Source: Chrysophaeum taylorii (lineage: Eukaryota > Sar > Pelagophyceae > Pelagomonadales > Pelagomonadaceae). Taken from it: a stretch of 64,000 nt of DNA. Below the pieces are notes generated by a model. That model made no database searches. It was not told where the DNA came from and saw only the letters and a list, made by a program, of their open reading frames with translations. Of the stretch, positions 61,506-64,000 are shown in pieces (positions within the stretch are counted from its first letter, which is position 1; every line of letters begins with the position of its first letter). A program made the translations under genes and the position numbers. The stretch lies in NCBI GenBank assembly GCA_029834535.1, contig JAQMWT010000484.1, positions 62,001 to 126,000 on the forward strand, read 5' to 3'.

Positions 61506-61989
61506 CTGTTTGTTTGTCTGTTTTTAAATGTCGACTGCTAAGAGGGGGGGGTGTGTGTTTGTTTGTCTGTCTTTAAATGTCGACTGCTAAGAGGGGGTTT
61601 GTTTGTCTGTCTTTAAAGGTCGACTGCTAAGCCTAAGAGGGGGGTGTGTGTGGGGTTTGTTTGTCTGTCTTTAAATGTCGACTGCTAAGAGGGGTGTGTG
61701 TGGGGAGCATGAAGGATGTGGGTGGGTTTGTTTGTCTGTCTTTAAATGTCGACTGCTAAGACGGGGGTGTGTGTGGGGAGCATGAAGGATGTGGGTGGGT
61801 TTGTGGGGTATGAGGGATGTGCCTGACGGGCGGAGATAAGTACGCGGGACCTAGTCGGGGTCATCGCCGAGGCGTGGGGCAGGCGAAGAGAGGACGGGCC
61901 CCGCCCGTAGGTCGTACGCATGCTGCCGCCGGACGTATGTGCGACGAAGGGTGGCGTCCTGCTGGGATCGGGCGGCCTGGGTGGGGTTC
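61506..61989 (+). repeat. Array of five GTTTGTTTGTCTGT...GTCGACTGCTAAG units, then repeat copy 2
   Basis: Units begin near 61506, 61557, 61598, 61658 and 61727. Each holds GTTTGTTTGTCTGT, TTTAAATGTCGACTGCTAAG (one has AAAGGTCGAC) and a G run with GTGTGTG, and they vary in length from 41 to 69 bp. The last continues as a full second copy of the body seen at 60412-60680 and is cut at 61989 by an LTR. Confidence 0.9.
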
Positions 61990-62226
61990 TGTAGTGGTTT
62001 TCGCCGATACCCGTCCCTCCTGGTCGGACCGGAGGCCTCAACAACCCTTTCTCCCTACCCGAACCACGGGTGAAACCACCACACGCCCGATCTCAGCGTA
62101 ATACCTCACGCCATCACGAAATCGGACAATCAAAAGAGGGTAATATCAAGAAGACAGCAAGAAAGCAATACAAATGCCCGGTACATTGGGTCCAGTGGAA
62201 GCGCAGGTGAAGGTGTCAAGATGACA
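61990..62226 (-). repeat. Long terminal repeat (3' LTR) of the Ty3-type element
   Basis: The left edge is exact: the host repeat matches copy 1 through GGGGTTC and then gives way to TGTAGTGGTTTTCGCC. On the minus strand the LTR would run TGTCATCTTGACACC ... CACTACA, with TG/CA ends. A run of eight G on the minus strand just outside its start (62227-62234) is a fitting polypurine tract. Length about 237 bp. The partner LTR lies outside the window, so no age can be given. Confidence 0.6.
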
Positions 62227-64000
62227 CCCCCCCCATAAACGCAAGGTCAATACCAGGGCAACAATCAGGGTAAGTCAGGTGGCAAGCAGGCAAGTGGGGG
62301 AAATGGGCATTACTGCCACAGGAGCCCCCTACTTGAGATGAAGTCGTCCTCGACTTCAAGGGTGACGAAGGTCACGCTCACGAATGGTACGATAAGCTCG
62401 TTCAGCTACATCAGCAGGGACTTTGTTGCTGTGGAGACCGAAGTTAGTGACGAGGACATCAATTTCATCCGGGCGAAAATCAGTCACACAGGGTTCACAG
62501 CCCTCCATGTTGGGTCGTAGGCGTGTGAAGCTACCTCCGTCAGGATCTTTGTATTCTGGTCTTGAGCGCCGCTCAGCCAGAGGCTTAGTAGGATCAAAGA
62601 CGCGAGGATCATCGCGTGGTCCCAAATCGGTATAATAGTGAAGCGCAACTGTATCATTGTCGTAGTCATATTCTTCGTAGACTTCGGCAACATAGATACG
62701 CTTCTTCCACGCATTGGATCGTCCTTTCACCCTGAAAATCACGAACCTACCATGTTTGAACCGGTTGCGGTCCGAGGGTAAATGTAGAGGGGCTGAAGAA
62801 GTGTCGATGGTTGGCACTTTCAAAGGCACAATCTGTTGGACAGAGACTACAACCGATTCAGCATCATCGTCGTTAACGTCTTGAATTTCATAAACGACGG
62901 GAGAGATCTTTCTAGTAATCATGTAAGGTCCGCGCCAAATGGGCCGTAGCTTGTGGCGTGTTTTAGGCACAAAACGCAGAACATAATCACCTGGGGAAAA
63001 CTGGATGTCAACTTGGTGGGCATCATAGTTGAGCTTTTGACTCTCCTGTGCTTTCTGATGAGCTCGTGTAACGAGTCGACTATAAAATTCAAACTTGTTC
63101 TTAAAATCCACCAAAATCTGATGACGTGATTGCGGTAGGTCACACTGTTCACTCAAAAGATTGTAATCGGGTGGCAACAGGGGTTGCTTGCCAGTACGCA
63201 TCATGAAAGGTGAAATCTTCGTTCCCGGAATGTACATCCTATTGTACATGAATGACACATATGGGAGGAAGTTCGACCAATCTGGCTGACGCTGTTCAGA
63301 GTCGAGTTTTCGTCTGATGCGCTTGCATGTTTCATCCTCAGCTTGTTCTTTCGCTATCTCATCGAGAGTGATCTCATCCTCCGCTTGATCCGCAAAAGGG
63401 AGACGCTCGACGGAGTCAACTGGCTCAGATTCGTACGAGAATTGAGGCGGTTGTACGTTCTGTCGCGTACTAACTGCTACCATAGCTGCGGTGGGTCCGC
63501 TGTCCGTCAGCATAGGTATCGTCACCGAAGAGAAGGTGAAGCAAGCGGTGCCAGGGACATCGGTGGGGATTTCTTGGAAAATCAAAAAAGCTTCATTGAT
63601 CGGTTCCCCGTCTTCATCTTTCTCGATCAATTTGTCGATAGGGTTGCGCGACAGACAATCCGGAATAAGCATGCCAGGGGAGCTTCCAGGCTTGTATCCG
63701 AGCTCCCGATCGAACGCGGCAAGCCGCATAGCCCATCGTGCTAACTGTCCAGACGTATGATTCGAATCCCGCAGAAACGTTAAGTTACGATGATCCGTCT
63801 CTAACTTTGTCTGAGGACCTTCGATATAAAATCGGAAATTTTCGAGAGCAGAGAGTACTGCGAGGAGTTCCAAGCGCCGAGGATCATACTTCCTCATCGA
63901 CTTAGGCACGGTTCGACTCCAGTACTCGATAGCTCTCTCTTCGGTTCTTTCTCTTCCATCGTCGTCAACGACTGGTACTTTTTGAAATAGGTAAGCACCC
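62227..64000 (-). mobile_element. Ty3/gypsy-type LTR retroelement, 3' part, fossil
   Basis: The minus strand codes for the end of a pol polyprotein running off the window edge. It shows the end of the reverse transcriptase/RNase H region (ELLAVLSALENFRFYIEGPQ, then TDHRNLTFLRDSN), an integrase-derived part and a C-terminal DNA/chromatin-binding-like segment (PGDYVLRFVPKTRHKLRPIW, then RGPYMITRKI). This order places it in Ty3/gypsy. The visible coding part looks incomplete compared with family norms, so I regard it as a broken copy. It entered the second copy of the right-end repeat after that repeat had been duplicated. Confidence 0.8.

Noticed and set aside
61506-61790. CRISPR-like array
   Set aside because: Units are of unequal length with no unique spacers of constant size, in a eukaryotic genome. 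It is a tandem or dispersed repeat.

Overview
The window is nuclear DNA of a GC-rich photosynthetic eukaryote, most likely an ochrophyte (heterokont) alga, perhaps pelagophyte-like. The evidence is eukaryotic core genes (GCN1, eIF3L, RRP1, an ER-type Hsp70), a dynein-docking-like coiled-coil gene suggesting flagella, a LOV photoreceptor, and two proteins with signal peptide plus aromatic-cleavage leaders typical of secondary red plastids. The PrmA-like methyltransferase has an AAAF site and the ClpC-type chaperone a GGF site. Most genes are intronless. The introns I could resolve are tiny (39-55 nt class) with GT-AG ends, and joining exons across them restored full proteins (SWEET, DUF2064, ClpC, RGS-LOV).

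Layout: 1-2.9 kb holds a decayed hAT transposon end and a small spliced gene. 2.9-7.5 kb is a tight block: sulfite oxidase (-), RRP1 (+), plastid PrmA (-), DUSP23-like phosphatase (-), with divergent promoters and overlapping 3' ends. 7.5-13.7 kb is a repeat island: hAT remnant, a long inverted repeat, several 5'-truncated LINE copies ending in a TTAG-type tail, and two poorly resolved genes. 13.7-17.3 kb has a SWEET sugar transporter with a duplicated last exon, a gene-poor stretch, and a DUF2064 glycosyltransferase. 17.4-38.4 kb is gene-dense: polyQ coiled-coil protein, small membrane protein, eIF3L, a 2757-aa ankyrin/SFI1-like protein, a 961-aa uncharacterised conserved protein, a GST-fold protein, nuclear ClpC and a cytochrome b561. 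After a third hAT remnant comes GCN1 (39.8-47.9 kb).

47.9-50.9 kb is another repeat island (a large GA/GAAA microsatellite, Helitron helicase remnant, LINE tail). Then come a BiP-like Hsp70 without an HDEL tail, an alpha/beta hydrolase, TE debris, a 78-aa membrane protein, and a three-exon photoreceptor-like gene (56.5-60.1 kb) in which RGS-like and LOV domains alternate three times. The right end contains an unusual PD-(D/E)XK nuclease-like ORF embedded in repeats, one copy of which is interrupted by the 3' LTR of a Ty3-type retroelement running off the window.

The genes do not form one pathway. Shared themes are plastid and secretory protein quality control (ClpC, Hsp70), translation and its stress control (eIF3L, GCN1, RRP1, PrmA), and light/G-protein signalling (RGS-LOV). 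The RGS-LOV protein and the nuclease-like repeat element are the best candidates for something not previously described.
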